Shown here: one piece after another, positions 33,644 through 41,995 of the stretch
Layout: every line of letters begins with the position of its first letter
Numbering within the stretch: position 1 is the first letter of the stretch
Assembly (NCBI GenBank): GCA_964570685.1
Contig: CAZMZC010000011.1
Span: 1-64,000 of the forward strand
DNA: 64,000 bases
Reading direction: 5' to 3'
Source: UBA1189 sp964570685
GTDB lineage: Bacteria; Bacteroidota; Bacteroidia; Bacteroidales; Bacteroidaceae
Translations under genes and position numbers: made by a program
Notes under the pieces: generated by a model
Seen by the model: the letters and a program-made list of their open reading frames with translations, nothing else
The model's database searches: none
Told to the model about the DNA's origin: nothing

Positions 33644-35338
33644 TTAATCTGTTGTCAGCTTGCGATAACGGATGCGCTTGGGTTCTTCGCGACCGAGGCG
33701 CATCTGCTTATTGGCTTCGTACTCGCTATAGGAGCCTTCGAAGAAGAACACCTGGCTGTCGCCCTCAAAAGCGAGGATATGGGTACAGATACGGTCGAGG
33801 AACCAGCGGTCGTGGCTGATTACTACGGCGCAGCCTGCAAAGTTCTCAAGACCCTCCTCAAGGGCACGCAGGGTATTCACGTCAATATCGTTGGTAGGCT
33901 CGTCGAGCAAGAGCACGTTGCCCTCCTGCTTCAAGGCAAGGGCGAGCTGGAGGCGGTTGCGCTCACCACCGGAGAGCATCGAGCACATCTTCTCCTGATC
34001 ACTGCCGGCAAAGTTGAAACGGCTGAGGTAGGCACGGGCATTCACGTCGCGACCTCCCATACGGAAAAGTTCGTTGCCCTGGCTCACCACCTGGTATACG
34101 GTCTTGTTGGGATCGATATCCTGATGCTGCTGGTCCACGTAGGCGAGCTTCACGGTCTCACCCACCTCGAAGGTGCCCTTGTCGGGTGTTTCGAGGCCCA
34201 TGATAAGGCGGAACAATGTGGTCTTACCTGCACCATTGGGACCGATGACACCTACGATGCCGTTGGGCGGCAGCATGAAGTTGAGGTTCTCATAGAGCAG
34301 CTTATCGCCGTATGCCTTGGCCACGCCCTGTGCCCCGATAACCTTGTTGCCCAAGCGGGGACCGTTGGGGATAAAGATTTCGAGCTTCTCCTCGCGCTCC
34401 TTCTGGTCTTCGTTGAGGAGTTTGTCGTATGAGTTCAGACGGGCCTTACCCTTGGCCTGACGTGCCTTGGGAGCCATACGCACCCATTCGAGCTCGCGCT
34501 CCAAGGTCTTGCGGCGCTTCGATGCCTGCTTCTCCTCCTGCTCCAGCCGCTTCGACTTCTGCTCCAGCCAGCTGCTGTAGTTGCCCTTCCAAGGAATACC
34601 TTCACCACGGTCAAGCTCAAGAATCCATCCTGCCACATTATCAAGGAAGTAGCGGTCGTGAGTCACGGCAATCACCGTACCCTCGTACTGCTGCAAGTGC
34701 TGCTCCAGCCAGTCGATACTCTCGGCATCGAGGTGATTGGTAGGCTCGTCGAGCAAGAGGATATCGGGCTTCTGCAAGAGCAGACGGCACAATGCCACAC
34801 GGCGACGCTCACCACCGGAGAGATGGGTTACGGGCTGGTCTTCGGGCGGACAACGGAGTGCATCCATCGCACGCTCGAGCTTCGAATCGAGGTTCCACGC
34901 ATCGGTAGCATCGATGATATCCTGCAACTCGGCCTGGCGGGCAAAGAGCTGGTCCATCTTGTCGGGGTCTTCGTAATACTCGGGCAAGCCGAACTTATCG
35001 TTGATAGCCTCATACTCGGCCAGTGCATCCACGATAGGCTGCACGCCCTCCATCACCACCTCCTTGACCGTCTTCGTGGGGTCGAGCTGAGGGTCCTGCG
35101 GCAGATAGCCCACGCTATAGCCGGGCGAAAACACCACTTCGCCCTGATAGTCCTTCTCCAGTCCGGCGATAATCTTCATCAAGGTCGATTTACCCGAACC
35201 GTTGAGACCAATGATACCAATCTTTGCTCCGTAGAAGAAGGAGAGATAGATATCCTTAAGGATTTGCTTGTTTTGCTGATAGGCCTTCGATACGCCTACC
35301 ATCGAGAAAATAATCTTCTTGTCGTCTACTGTTGCCAT
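33644..35338 (-). CDS. ettA: energy-dependent translational throttle protein EttA (ABC-F)
   Basis: ABC-F ATPase that binds the ribosomal E site and gates the first elongation step according to ATP/ADP level. 564 aa, close to family length (about 555). Two ABC modules: Walker A GLNGSGKST (about 41-49) and GPNGAGKTT (about 352-360); signatures LSGGERRRVAL and LSGGERNRLQL; Walker B ILLLDEPTNHLD and VLLLDEPTNDID. The arm and inter-domain linker are present (YSSWLEQKSKRLEQEEKQ...SYDKLL). A TATCTTCG box (complement of 35368-35375) lies 30 bp upstream as likely promoter. Monocistronic. EttA rather than Uup or YheS is favoured by overall length and linker. Confidence 0.95.
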   Translation of the reverse strand: MATVDDKKIIFSMVGVSKAYQQNKQILKDIYLSFFYGAKIGIIGLNGSGKSTLMKIIAGLEKDYQGEVVFSPGYSVGYLPQDPQLDPTKTVKEVVMEGVQPIVDALAEYEAINDKFGLPEYYEDPDKMDQLFARQAELQDIIDATDAWNLDSKLERAMDALRCPPEDQPVTHLSGGERRRVALCRLLLQKPDILLLDEPTNHLDAESIDWLEQHLQQYEGTVIAVTHDRYFLDNVAGWILELDRGEGIPWKGNYSSWLEQKSKRLEQEEKQASKRRKTLERELEWVRMAPKARQAKGKARLNSYDKLLNEDQKEREEKLEIFIPNGPRLGNKVIGAQGVAKAYGDKLLYENLNFMLPPNGIVGVIGPNGAGKTTLFRLIMGLETPDKGTFEVGETVKLAYVDQQHQDIDPNKTVYQVVSQGNELFRMGGRDVNARAYLSRFNFAGSDQEKMCSMLSGGERNRLQLALALKQEGNVLLLDEPTNDIDVNTLRALEEGLENFAGCAVVISHDRWFLDRICTHILAFEGDSQVFFFEGSYSEYEANKQMRLGREEPKRIRYRKLTTD

Positions 35339-35455
35339 ATATTCGTTCTATATTCTGAATTGTGACGCGAAGATACAACAAAAATTTGAGTTAACGAATA
35401 GGATATTAGTTTACTTCTATTTTTCCGAGCCACAAGCATTGCCGAAAGCCTACAA

Positions 35456-36157
35456 TCATCCTTCTTGGCCTTGTTGTTCAGTTGATGTTTTCTGTTCCGT
35501 AAGATGCCCGGTGCGGATGATATTGGTCAAGTAAACCGTAAATACAGGCAGCAGCATCATACCGGCCAAAGCCAACAATACAGAAATCACCTTACCCACC
35601 GTCGTAACAGCCTGTATGCTACATCCTGCTGTCGTGGCCGTCATACAGGAATACCACAGACAATCCCAGAAGTTATGTACCAAGGGATTGGCATTCACCT
35701 CCAGCACATAGAAAATAAGACTGCAATAATATATAAAGGAGAAGAGCACCACGATGTAGGTGATGAGCAGACCTGCCGTGAGGTCGCGCAAGAGCCAATA
35801 GGCGATAATAGTAAAAGCTATATATCCACGAATGAGCGGGATGAAACGAAAGAGGAACTCCATCTCGGGGGAAAGCTCCACACCCCACCAATCAAACAAA
35901 GTGAGATAGGGTATTATTAGAAGAAGGAATAGTACGTGCTTGCCAAAATACTGCCACGAATTCTCTGCATTATACACCTCGAGGCCAAACAGTACAATGA
36001 GCAGCACGCAAATCCAGAACTGTAGGTCGAGATAATTGATATCATCATAGAAAGGTACTCCCTTAAACGTATCAATGGATATACTGATAACGAGCAGCAG
36101 AGAGAGCATAAAAGCCGAGAGGTGAAGGGCCAGCTGTATGCTTTGTTTGTTCATCAT
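35456..36157 (-). CDS. ion-channel-like membrane protein with altered selectivity filter
   Basis: A 233-aa membrane protein with about six hydrophobic segments (10-30, 45-65, 72-92, 115-135, 140-162, 190-215). The last two helices enclose a pore-loop region (DCLWYSCMTATTAGCSIQ, then VTTVGKVISVLLALAGMMLLPVFTVYL), which aligns with the P-loop and inner helix of two-pore-helix potassium channels. The filter position that reads TVGYGD in K+ channels is TAGCSI here, so K+ selectivity is doubtful. The Gln/Glu-rich C-terminal tail is short, with no RCK or cyclic-nucleotide domain. Ion specificity cannot be inferred. Confidence 0.65.
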   Translation of the reverse strand: MMNKQSIQLALHLSAFMLSLLLVISISIDTFKGVPFYDDINYLDLQFWICVLLIVLFGLEVYNAENSWQYFGKHVLFLLLIIPYLTLFDWWGVELSPEMEFLFRFIPLIRGYIAFTIIAYWLLRDLTAGLLITYIVVLFSFIYYCSLIFYVLEVNANPLVHNFWDCLWYSCMTATTAGCSIQAVTTVGKVISVLLALAGMMLLPVFTVYLTNIIRTGHLTEQKTSTEQQGQEG

Positions 36158-36162
36158 GCCAA

Positions 36163-36258
36163 TTTAGAGTTAAAAGTGAAGAGTGAAGAGTTAACCCATA
36201 AATGGCGACAAAAGTTCTATCGCCGGGCAAAACTCTTCACTCTTAACCCTAAACTCTA
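36163..36258. repeat. inverted GAGTTAA/AGTGAAGAG low-complexity repeat
   Basis: TTTAGAGTTAAAAGTGAAGAGTG-type words (36163-36192) face complementary CTTCACTCTTAACCCTAAACTC words (36235-36256) across about 40 bp, giving a long imperfect hairpin between the channel gene and the DUF3078 gene. Confidence 0.7.
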
Positions 36259-36267
36259 AGCACGTTC

Positions 36268-37878
36268 CTACCACGAGTAGTTGAGACCGAAGGTCAAGTA
36301 CTCCTTGAACTGGAAGAAGCCCCAGTGGTCGTTGCGTGCCACGTGGTCGTCGAATCGGGTGTGGAAGAAAAGCGTAGTAGAGATATACTTGCTCACCTGG
36401 AAGTTGAAGGTATTTTCCCAATCCATCTGCACGTAGTCATACGGAGTATAGTAGTAGAAACGGGTGCGATAACTGATATTCTTGGTAATATTATAGTTAA
36501 AGTTCACCTCCAGCTTCGAACCGACATCGTTACGGATGCGGCCTTTCTCAATACCATACTTAGATGCTAAATCCTTGACTGCCACAAAGGTCATCTTGTA
36601 TGACAAGGGACCGGGGAAGATTGATATGCTACCATTCTTGAAGTTCTTCTTGAAGTCCATACCGACGGTGAGCGAACCATTGAACGGGGTCATGAAACGA
36701 GATTTCAGCGTGTTGTCGCCATTGAAGTGCTGCATCATCTGCGTTTCGCCCTGCGCCTCTACAGTGTAGTTCCAGTTTCGGATAGCCTTAAGATTAAGTT
36801 TCGAAGTCATACGCAACATATCTTGGTTAGACTGCATGTCAGCGCCCATATTCTGATAGAAACCGATACGTGCCTCCAACTTATTGTCCCACTGCACTTT
36901 CTTCTTGTTGTTATAATTGGCCTCGAGGCGCATGGTAGAGAGCACGTTGATATTGTTCGTACCGCCCTGATACCAGTTGGGCGAGAAGAACGACTCTGTC
37001 ATCTGTGTGGAGAAGTTACCCAAGGTTTTCCAGAAATTAGGCTTCTGCACCACCATGTCAGTAACGATCTCGGCCTTTTCACCACCAGCCTGCGGCAATG
37101 CGATATTCACCGGAACATCCAGCTTCACATTGTCCACCGTGCTCTTGATAGCCTCTGCAGAGACACTCTGATTGGCGCGGAGAGAGTCCTCGGTCATGAG
37201 CACTCGAGTGGGCGATGCGAGATAAGTGTTAAGCAACACACGATCGAGTTCCTGCAGCAGGCGTAGGTCCCGACCACTGCTCATCGATGCTTGACGGATG
37301 CTATCGGCCTCATCTATAGCCACAAGCTCTTTCACCTGCATAGCACTGCTCACAGGAGTCTTATACAACGTGAGCGGAGCAAAGAGACGGAAGAAGTAGG
37401 AGTTGAAATGTATAGAATCCTCACCCGTAACAGCAGCCACCGCAGAGTCATATTCACGTACCATCTTATCGAGTAAGCGGTTATACTTATTCACTACAGC
37501 CGTATCGGAAAACACCTCCTGCACCATTTGGGCATCGAGAAGTGCCCGAGCAGATATCATATCAGTCACCGCTTTCACCTTCTCCATTACCAGAGCAGTG
37601 GAGTCTACAGGCTGCAAGCGGAAGTTAAAGACCACAGAATCAGTAGTACCATTCAAGCCATCCGCCACACCGAGACTATCCGCAGCAACCTGCGAGAGGG
37701 TATCTGCTACAGCCAGTGAAACACTATCAGCTACAATCTTAGCCGAGTCTGCAACTACGATTCGAGTTGAGTCAGACACCTTAGTTACTTGTGCCTGCGA
37801 ATCGGTATCTACAGTCTGAGCCATCGTCCATCCCAAGCAGCACACCAGCAAGCAGCCCAGCATTCCAAATCTTTTCAT
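36268..37878 (-). CDS. DUF3078 outer-membrane protein
   Basis: Bacteroidetes envelope protein of unknown role. The ATG with complement 37876-37878 gives a signal peptide (MKRFGMLGCLLVCCLGWTMAQ) and a 536-aa product; the frame opens 12 codons earlier (MSHIIKIKKKTF), which is less likely. Residues 20-110 are an unusual Val/Ala/Asp/Ser-rich stretch (ADSAKIVADSVSLAVADTLSQ). The DUF3078 barrel-like region begins near 285 (FWKTLGNFSTQMTESFFSPN, YQGGTNNINVLSTMRLEANY) and runs to the end EYLTFGLNYSW, an aromatic end as in outer-membrane barrels. A TATCTTCG box (complement of 37924-37931) is a plausible promoter. Confidence 0.85.
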   Translation of the reverse strand: MKRFGMLGCLLVCCLGWTMAQTVDTDSQAQVTKVSDSTRIVVADSAKIVADSVSLAVADTLSQVAADSLGVADGLNGTTDSVVFNFRLQPVDSTALVMEKVKAVTDMISARALLDAQMVQEVFSDTAVVNKYNRLLDKMVREYDSAVAAVTGEDSIHFNSYFFRLFAPLTLYKTPVSSAMQVKELVAIDEADSIRQASMSSGRDLRLLQELDRVLLNTYLASPTRVLMTEDSLRANQSVSAEAIKSTVDNVKLDVPVNIALPQAGGEKAEIVTDMVVQKPNFWKTLGNFSTQMTESFFSPNWYQGGTNNINVLSTMRLEANYNNKKKVQWDNKLEARIGFYQNMGADMQSNQDMLRMTSKLNLKAIRNWNYTVEAQGETQMMQHFNGDNTLKSRFMTPFNGSLTVGMDFKKNFKNGSISIFPGPLSYKMTFVAVKDLASKYGIEKGRIRNDVGSKLEVNFNYNITKNISYRTRFYYYTPYDYVQMDWENTFNFQVSKYISTTLFFHTRFDDHVARNDHWGFFQFKEYLTFGLNYSW

Positions 37879-38037
37879 AAACGTCTTTTTCTTAATTTTT
37901 ATAATATGCGACAAAATTGACTGCGAAGATACATATTTTTACAATAGCCAACACCATATCGGCACGCTTTATGCCATTTTTTTTATTTTTTCAGAAACTT
38001 AATCTCTCTTTATTGTCCACATTTCCCCAAAAATAAC

Positions 38038-38045
38038 TAAATTTG
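38038..38045 (+). promoter_or_regulatory. -7 promoter element of pyrG
   Basis: TAAATTTG followed by C; a TTG at 38013-38015 is 22 bp upstream. The start codon lies 45 bp downstream. Confidence 0.55.
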
Positions 38046-38089
38046 CAGCTTGGAAATTTCAATACAGAATATATAAAACTTTTTGTGTT

Positions 38090-39682
38090 ATGGCTGAAAC
38101 AAAGTACATCTTCGTCACTGGTGGCGTAGCCTCTTCGCTTGGAAAAGGCGTTATCTCCTCATCAATAGGAAAGTTGCTGCAAGCACGCGGCTACAATGTG
38201 ACAATCCAGAAGTTCGACCCGTATATCAACATCAACCCCGGTACGCTCAACCCCAACGAGCACGGCGAATGCTATGTGACCGTTGACGGACACGAAGCCG
38301 ACCTCGACCTCGGCCACTACGAGCGTTTCCTCGGCGTGAATATGACCAAGGCCAACAACATCACTACAGGACGTATCTACAAGCGTGTTATCGACCGTGA
38401 GCGTCGCGGCGAATACCACGGCAAGACCATCCAGGTAGTACCTCATATCACCGACGAAATCAAGCGCAACGTGAAGGCGCTCGGCACCAAGTCGCAGTTC
38501 GACTTCATCATCACCGAGATTGGCGGTACCGTGGGCGACATCGAGTCACTGCCCTACATGGAGAGTGTGCGCCAGCTCAAGTTCGAGCTCGGCCGCAATG
38601 CCCTCTGCGTGCACCTCACCTACGTACCCTACCTCGCTGCAGCCGGCGAGCTGAAGACCAAGCCTACACAGCACTCTGTACAGAAATTGCAGTCGCTCGG
38701 TATCCAACCCGACGTATTGGTACTGCGTACCGAGCACGAGCTCCCCGAAGACCTGAAGAAGAAGACAGCGCTCTTCTGCAACGTGGATGCCGATGCCGTA
38801 TTCCAATCCATCGACGCCTCCACCATCTATGAGGTACCCGTATTGTTGCAGAATCAGAGCATGGACGACATCATCCTGCGCAAACTCGGCATCACACCTG
38901 GTCCAAAACCCGCTCTTGGTCCTTGGAAGGAATTCCTCGACCTCCGCGCCAAGGCTACCGAAGAGGTACACATCGGTCTCGTAGGCAAGTACGACCTGCA
39001 GGATGCCTACAAGTCAATCCTCGAAGCAGCCTCACAAGCCGCTACCTATAACAACCGCAAGCTGAAGATGCAGTTCTTCAACAGCGAGAACATCACCAAC
39101 GAGAACGTGGCCAAGACACTCGAAGGCATGGACGGTATCATCATAGGCCCTGGAGCCGGACAGCGCGGTATCGAGGGCAAGAACATCGTAGCCCGCTATA
39201 CCCGCGAGAACAACATCCCCACCTTCGGTATCGGTCTCGGCATGCAGTGCATGGTGGTAGAGTTTGCCCGCAACGTACTCGGCATCGCCGATGCCAACTC
39301 ACGCGAGATGAACGAAGCTACTCCCAACAACGTTGTTGACATCATGGAGGAGCAGAAGGCTCACCTCAGCGACACCATGCGTATGGGTAACTTCGACTGC
39401 GCACTCATCGAGGGCAGCAAGCTCAAGGAAATCTACGGCGCCAACTGCATCCAGGAGCGTCACCACCACCGCTACGAGCTCAACAACAAGTATCAGGAGC
39501 AGCTCGAAGCAGCCGGTATGAAGTGCGTGGGCATCAACCCCGACACCAAACTCGTAGAGGCCATTGAGGTAGCCGAGCATCCTTGGTACATCGGTGTGCA
39601 GTACTATCCCCAGTACAACAGCACCGTGCTCAAGCCCCACCCCCTGTTCCTTGCATTCATCAAGGCAGCCATCGGCAATTGA
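38090..39682 (+). CDS. pyrG: CTP synthase with substituted glutaminase triad
   Basis: Makes CTP from UTP, ATP and an amino group. 530 aa, near family length. The synthetase domain (1-265) is intact: FVTGGVASSLGKGVISSSIG P-loop, DPYININPGTLNPNEHGECY, DLDLGHYERF, IITEIGGTVGDIES. The C-terminal glutamine amidotransferase domain is present and in frame, but the residues that in E. coli PyrG are Cys379, His515 and Glu517 read Gly382 (FGIGLGMQ instead of GICLGMQ; codon GGT 39233-39235), Tyr506 and Gln508 (VQYYPQY instead of QFHPE; 39605-39607 TAT, 39611-39613 CAG). The oxyanion-loop region GPGAGQRG also departs from GGFGYRG. Known biochemistry predicts loss of glutamine hydrolysis while ammonia-driven synthesis could persist. 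The gene otherwise looks under normal selection and precedes yidC. Confidence 0.95.
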   Translation: MAETKYIFVTGGVASSLGKGVISSSIGKLLQARGYNVTIQKFDPYININPGTLNPNEHGECYVTVDGHEADLDLGHYERFLGVNMTKANNITTGRIYKRVIDRERRGEYHGKTIQVVPHITDEIKRNVKALGTKSQFDFIITEIGGTVGDIESLPYMESVRQLKFELGRNALCVHLTYVPYLAAAGELKTKPTQHSVQKLQSLGIQPDVLVLRTEHELPEDLKKKTALFCNVDADAVFQSIDASTIYEVPVLLQNQSMDDIILRKLGITPGPKPALGPWKEFLDLRAKATEEVHIGLVGKYDLQDAYKSILEAASQAATYNNRKLKMQFFNSENITNENVAKTLEGMDGIIIGPGAGQRGIEGKNIVARYTRENNIPTFGIGLGMQCMVVEFARNVLGIADANSREMNEATPNNVVDIMEEQKAHLSDTMRMGNFDCALIEGSKLKEIYGANCIQERHHHRYELNNKYQEQLEAAGMKCVGINPDTKLVEAIEVAEHPWYIGVQYYPQYNSTVLKPHPLFLAFIKAAIGN

Positions 39683-39727
39683 TATGTGACAATTCACAAT
39701 TGACAATTGACAAATAAAAAGAAGTCA

Positions 39728-39756
39728 AGTAGGCGCAGACGCTGTCTGCGCTTACT
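39728..39756 (+). terminator. hairpin below pyrG
   Basis: AGTAGGCGCAGAC (39728-39740) pairs with GTCTGCGCTTACT (39744-39756), 13 bp with one G-U and a 3-nt loop. It is followed by ATTAG without a U-run, so termination would be weak. A CACAATTGACAATTGACAAA simple repeat precedes it (39690-39714). Confidence 0.55.
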
Positions 39757-39795
39757 ATTAGTAATAATAAGATAACAGAAAGCAACCAAGAAAGA

Positions 39796-41676
39796 ATGAA
39801 CAACAACAAAAGTACAATCATCGGCTGGGTACTGATATTTGCCGTGATGGTAGGTTTCATATACCTTAACCAGCCCACAGAGGAGCAACTTGCCGAACAA
39901 GCACGCATGCGTGCCATGCAAGACTCCATCGCCACCGTAGAAGCGCAGAAGCAACTCGACGAATCTTTGGCCAAAGCACGCTACAACCAAATTCTGTTGC
40001 AGGACAGCACCTCTACCCTCTTCCTTGCCGCACAAGGCGAAGAGCAGAACTTCACATTGGAGAACGAACTCGTGCGCCTCACCTTCTCAAGCCGTGGCGC
40101 ACGCGTCACCTCAGCCATACTCAAGGAGTATAACAACCAGGAGGGATTGCCCGTAGAGCTGTTCAACCAAGACGACGAGAGCCTCAGCTTCATGCTCGAC
40201 GGCAAGAACGAGAATATCGTCACCGAGAAGCTCTATTTCCAGCCCATCGAGGTATCTGACAGCACCCTCGTATTCCGCCTCCCCACCAACGGATCCGGCT
40301 ACATCGACTTCAGCTACCGCCTGCTCCCTGAGAGCTACATGCTCAACCTCAGCGTGCAGGCCCACGGCATGGTCAACTTCTTCCCCTCATCCATGAAAAC
40401 GATGAACGTGGATTGGGAGCAGCGTGTGCGCCAGCAGGAGAAGGGCTACGACTTCGAGCAGCGCTACGCCACCCTCACCTACAAGATAAACGGCAAGGGC
40501 ACCGACCATCTGAACGAGATGAAGGCCGAGGCCGAAGAACTGGCAAATCTTGACTGGATTGCCTTCAAGGACCAGTTCTTCTCATGCATCTTCATCGCCG
40601 ATCAGGAGTTCAAAACTGCCGAGGTAAGCTCATCGCCCATCAACGAAGGCAGTGGCTATCTCAAGAACATGACAGCCGAGACTACCGTATTCTTCGACCC
40701 CTCGGGCGAGAAAGCTTCAGACTTCCAGTTCTACTATGGCCCCAACCAGTTCCAGACACTCAAGGAGAACAGCAAATTGTCCACCAGCGGCAAAGACCTC
40801 AACCTCGACAAGCTCATCTACTTCGGATGGCCCATCGTGCGCTGGGTCAACCGCTTCTTCGTGGTATACCTCTTCGACTGGCTCAACTCATGGGGCATGA
40901 ACATGGGTATCGTGCTCCTCTTGCTCACACTCATCGTGAAGGCTATCGTATTCCCCTTCACCTACAAGCAGTACCTCTCTACGGCCAAGATGCGTGCCCT
41001 CAAGCCCTACATCGACAAGATCAACGACAAGTATCCCAATCCCGAGGACGCCCTACAGAAGCAGCAAGAGACCATGCAGCTATACAGCAAGTACGGCGTG
41101 AGCCCCATGAGCGGATGCTTGCCCACCTTGATACAGATGCCCGTGTGGATGGCCCTCTTCTTCTTCGTGCCCAACGCCATCGAGCTGCGCGGACAGAAGT
41201 TCCTCTGGGCCAACGACCTCTCGGCCTACGACGACCTCCTGCATTGGAACTTCGACCTTCCCCTGCTTGGCGACCACATCTCACTCTTCTGCCTGCTCTT
41301 CAGTGCGGTGAACATCTTCAACACCCTCTACACCATGAAGCAGCAGCCCGCAGGTGGCGACCCCCAGCAGCAGAAGATGATGAAGTGGATGATGCTCTTG
41401 ATGCCCATCATCTTCATCTTCGCGCTGAACAACTACTCGGCAGGTCTTAACTACTACTACTTCATCTCTACCCTCTCGTCTATCATCATCATGTTTGTGC
41501 TCCGCCAAGCCATCGACGAGAAGAAGCTGCTCGTACAGCTCGAGGCCAACTATGCCAAGAACAAGCAGCAGCCCGCCAAGAAGAGCAGTATGATGGCTCG
41601 CCTTGAGGCTATGCAGAAGGAGCTTGAAGCACAACAGAAGCTGCAACAACAGCAACAGCAACGCTACAAGAAATAA
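39796..41676 (+). CDS. yidC: membrane protein insertase YidC
   Basis: Inserts and folds inner-membrane proteins with or without SecYEG. 626 aa. N-terminal membrane anchor (STIIGWVLIFAVMVGFIYLN), a large periplasmic domain (about 60-350) and the conserved core: RFFVVYLFDWLNSWGMNMGIVLLLLTLIVKAIVFPFTYKQY (about 352 onward), KYGVSPMSGCLPTLIQMPVWMALFFF, SLFCLLFSAVNIFNTLY and MLLMPIIFIFALNNYSAGLNYYY. It ends in a Gln-rich tail (QQKLQQQQQQRYKK). It follows pyrG by 113 bp with a hairpin between, and a strong terminator follows at 41702. Confidence 0.97.
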   Translation: MNNNKSTIIGWVLIFAVMVGFIYLNQPTEEQLAEQARMRAMQDSIATVEAQKQLDESLAKARYNQILLQDSTSTLFLAAQGEEQNFTLENELVRLTFSSRGARVTSAILKEYNNQEGLPVELFNQDDESLSFMLDGKNENIVTEKLYFQPIEVSDSTLVFRLPTNGSGYIDFSYRLLPESYMLNLSVQAHGMVNFFPSSMKTMNVDWEQRVRQQEKGYDFEQRYATLTYKINGKGTDHLNEMKAEAEELANLDWIAFKDQFFSCIFIADQEFKTAEVSSSPINEGSGYLKNMTAETTVFFDPSGEKASDFQFYYGPNQFQTLKENSKLSTSGKDLNLDKLIYFGWPIVRWVNRFFVVYLFDWLNSWGMNMGIVLLLLTLIVKAIVFPFTYKQYLSTAKMRALKPYIDKINDKYPNPEDALQKQQETMQLYSKYGVSPMSGCLPTLIQMPVWMALFFFVPNAIELRGQKFLWANDLSAYDDLLHWNFDLPLLGDHISLFCLLFSAVNIFNTLYTMKQQPAGGDPQQQKMMKWMMLLMPIIFIFALNNYSAGLNYYYFISTLSSIIIMFVLRQAIDEKKLLVQLEANYAKNKQQPAKKSSMMARLEAMQKELEAQQKLQQQQQQRYKK

Positions 41677-41701
41677 TTCATTAGCGTAACCCCATACACG
41701 A

Positions 41702-41737
41702 AAGGGCGCATTCCATAAAGGATGCGCCCTTCTTTAT
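41702..41737 (+). terminator. rho-independent terminator of yidC
   Basis: AAGGGCGCAT (41702-41711) pairs with ATGCGCCCTT (41722-41731), then CTTTAT. It is 25 bp after the stop codon. Confidence 0.9.
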
Positions 41738-41754
41738 AAGAAGATTTTGTCGAG

Positions 41755-41842
41755 CCTGTGATAATTTTTTATCACACCTGTGAAAAATATTTTTCGCCAA
41801 AGTGAAAATTTATTTTCAAGCCTATGATAATTCTTGACAAAA
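41755..41842. repeat. four tandem 22-bp dyad units
   Basis: Units at 41755, 41777, 41799 and 41821, each 22 bp: CCTGTGATAATTTTTTATCACA, CCTGTGAAAAATATTTTTCG, AAAGTGAAAATTTATTTTCA and CCTATGATAATTCTTGACAA (first 20 nt shown for units 2 to 4, unit 1 described in full by its ends CCTGTGATAA and TTATCACA). The first three are A+T-rich palindromes with centres exactly 22 bp apart (about two helical turns). The array sits in the spacer between the 3' ends of yidC and blaR1. Confidence 0.8.
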
Positions 41843-41898
41843 CCTTCTCCCTTGTATCTTGAATGTACATAAAATCTAAGGGCCAAATAGATACAACG

Positions 41899-41931
41899 GA
41901 GCGGCCACTCCCTTTAAGGATGTGACCGCTC
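41899..41931 (-). terminator. hairpin below the blaR1-like gene
   Basis: GAGCGG-C-CAC (41899-41908) pairs with GTG-A-CCGCTC (41922-41931). It lies 65 bp after the stop at 41996 on the - strand; the following bases (GTTGTATCT) are only moderately T-rich. Confidence 0.5.
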
Positions 41932-41995
41932 TATTGGACATTGCATCATGAAGAAAGTATTGTAGTCTCGCAATGTCGCTTGATTAGTGGAACTG

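Noticed and set aside
41755..41842. CRISPR array
   Set aside because: The 22-bp units are contiguous, without spacers, and no cas gene is present.
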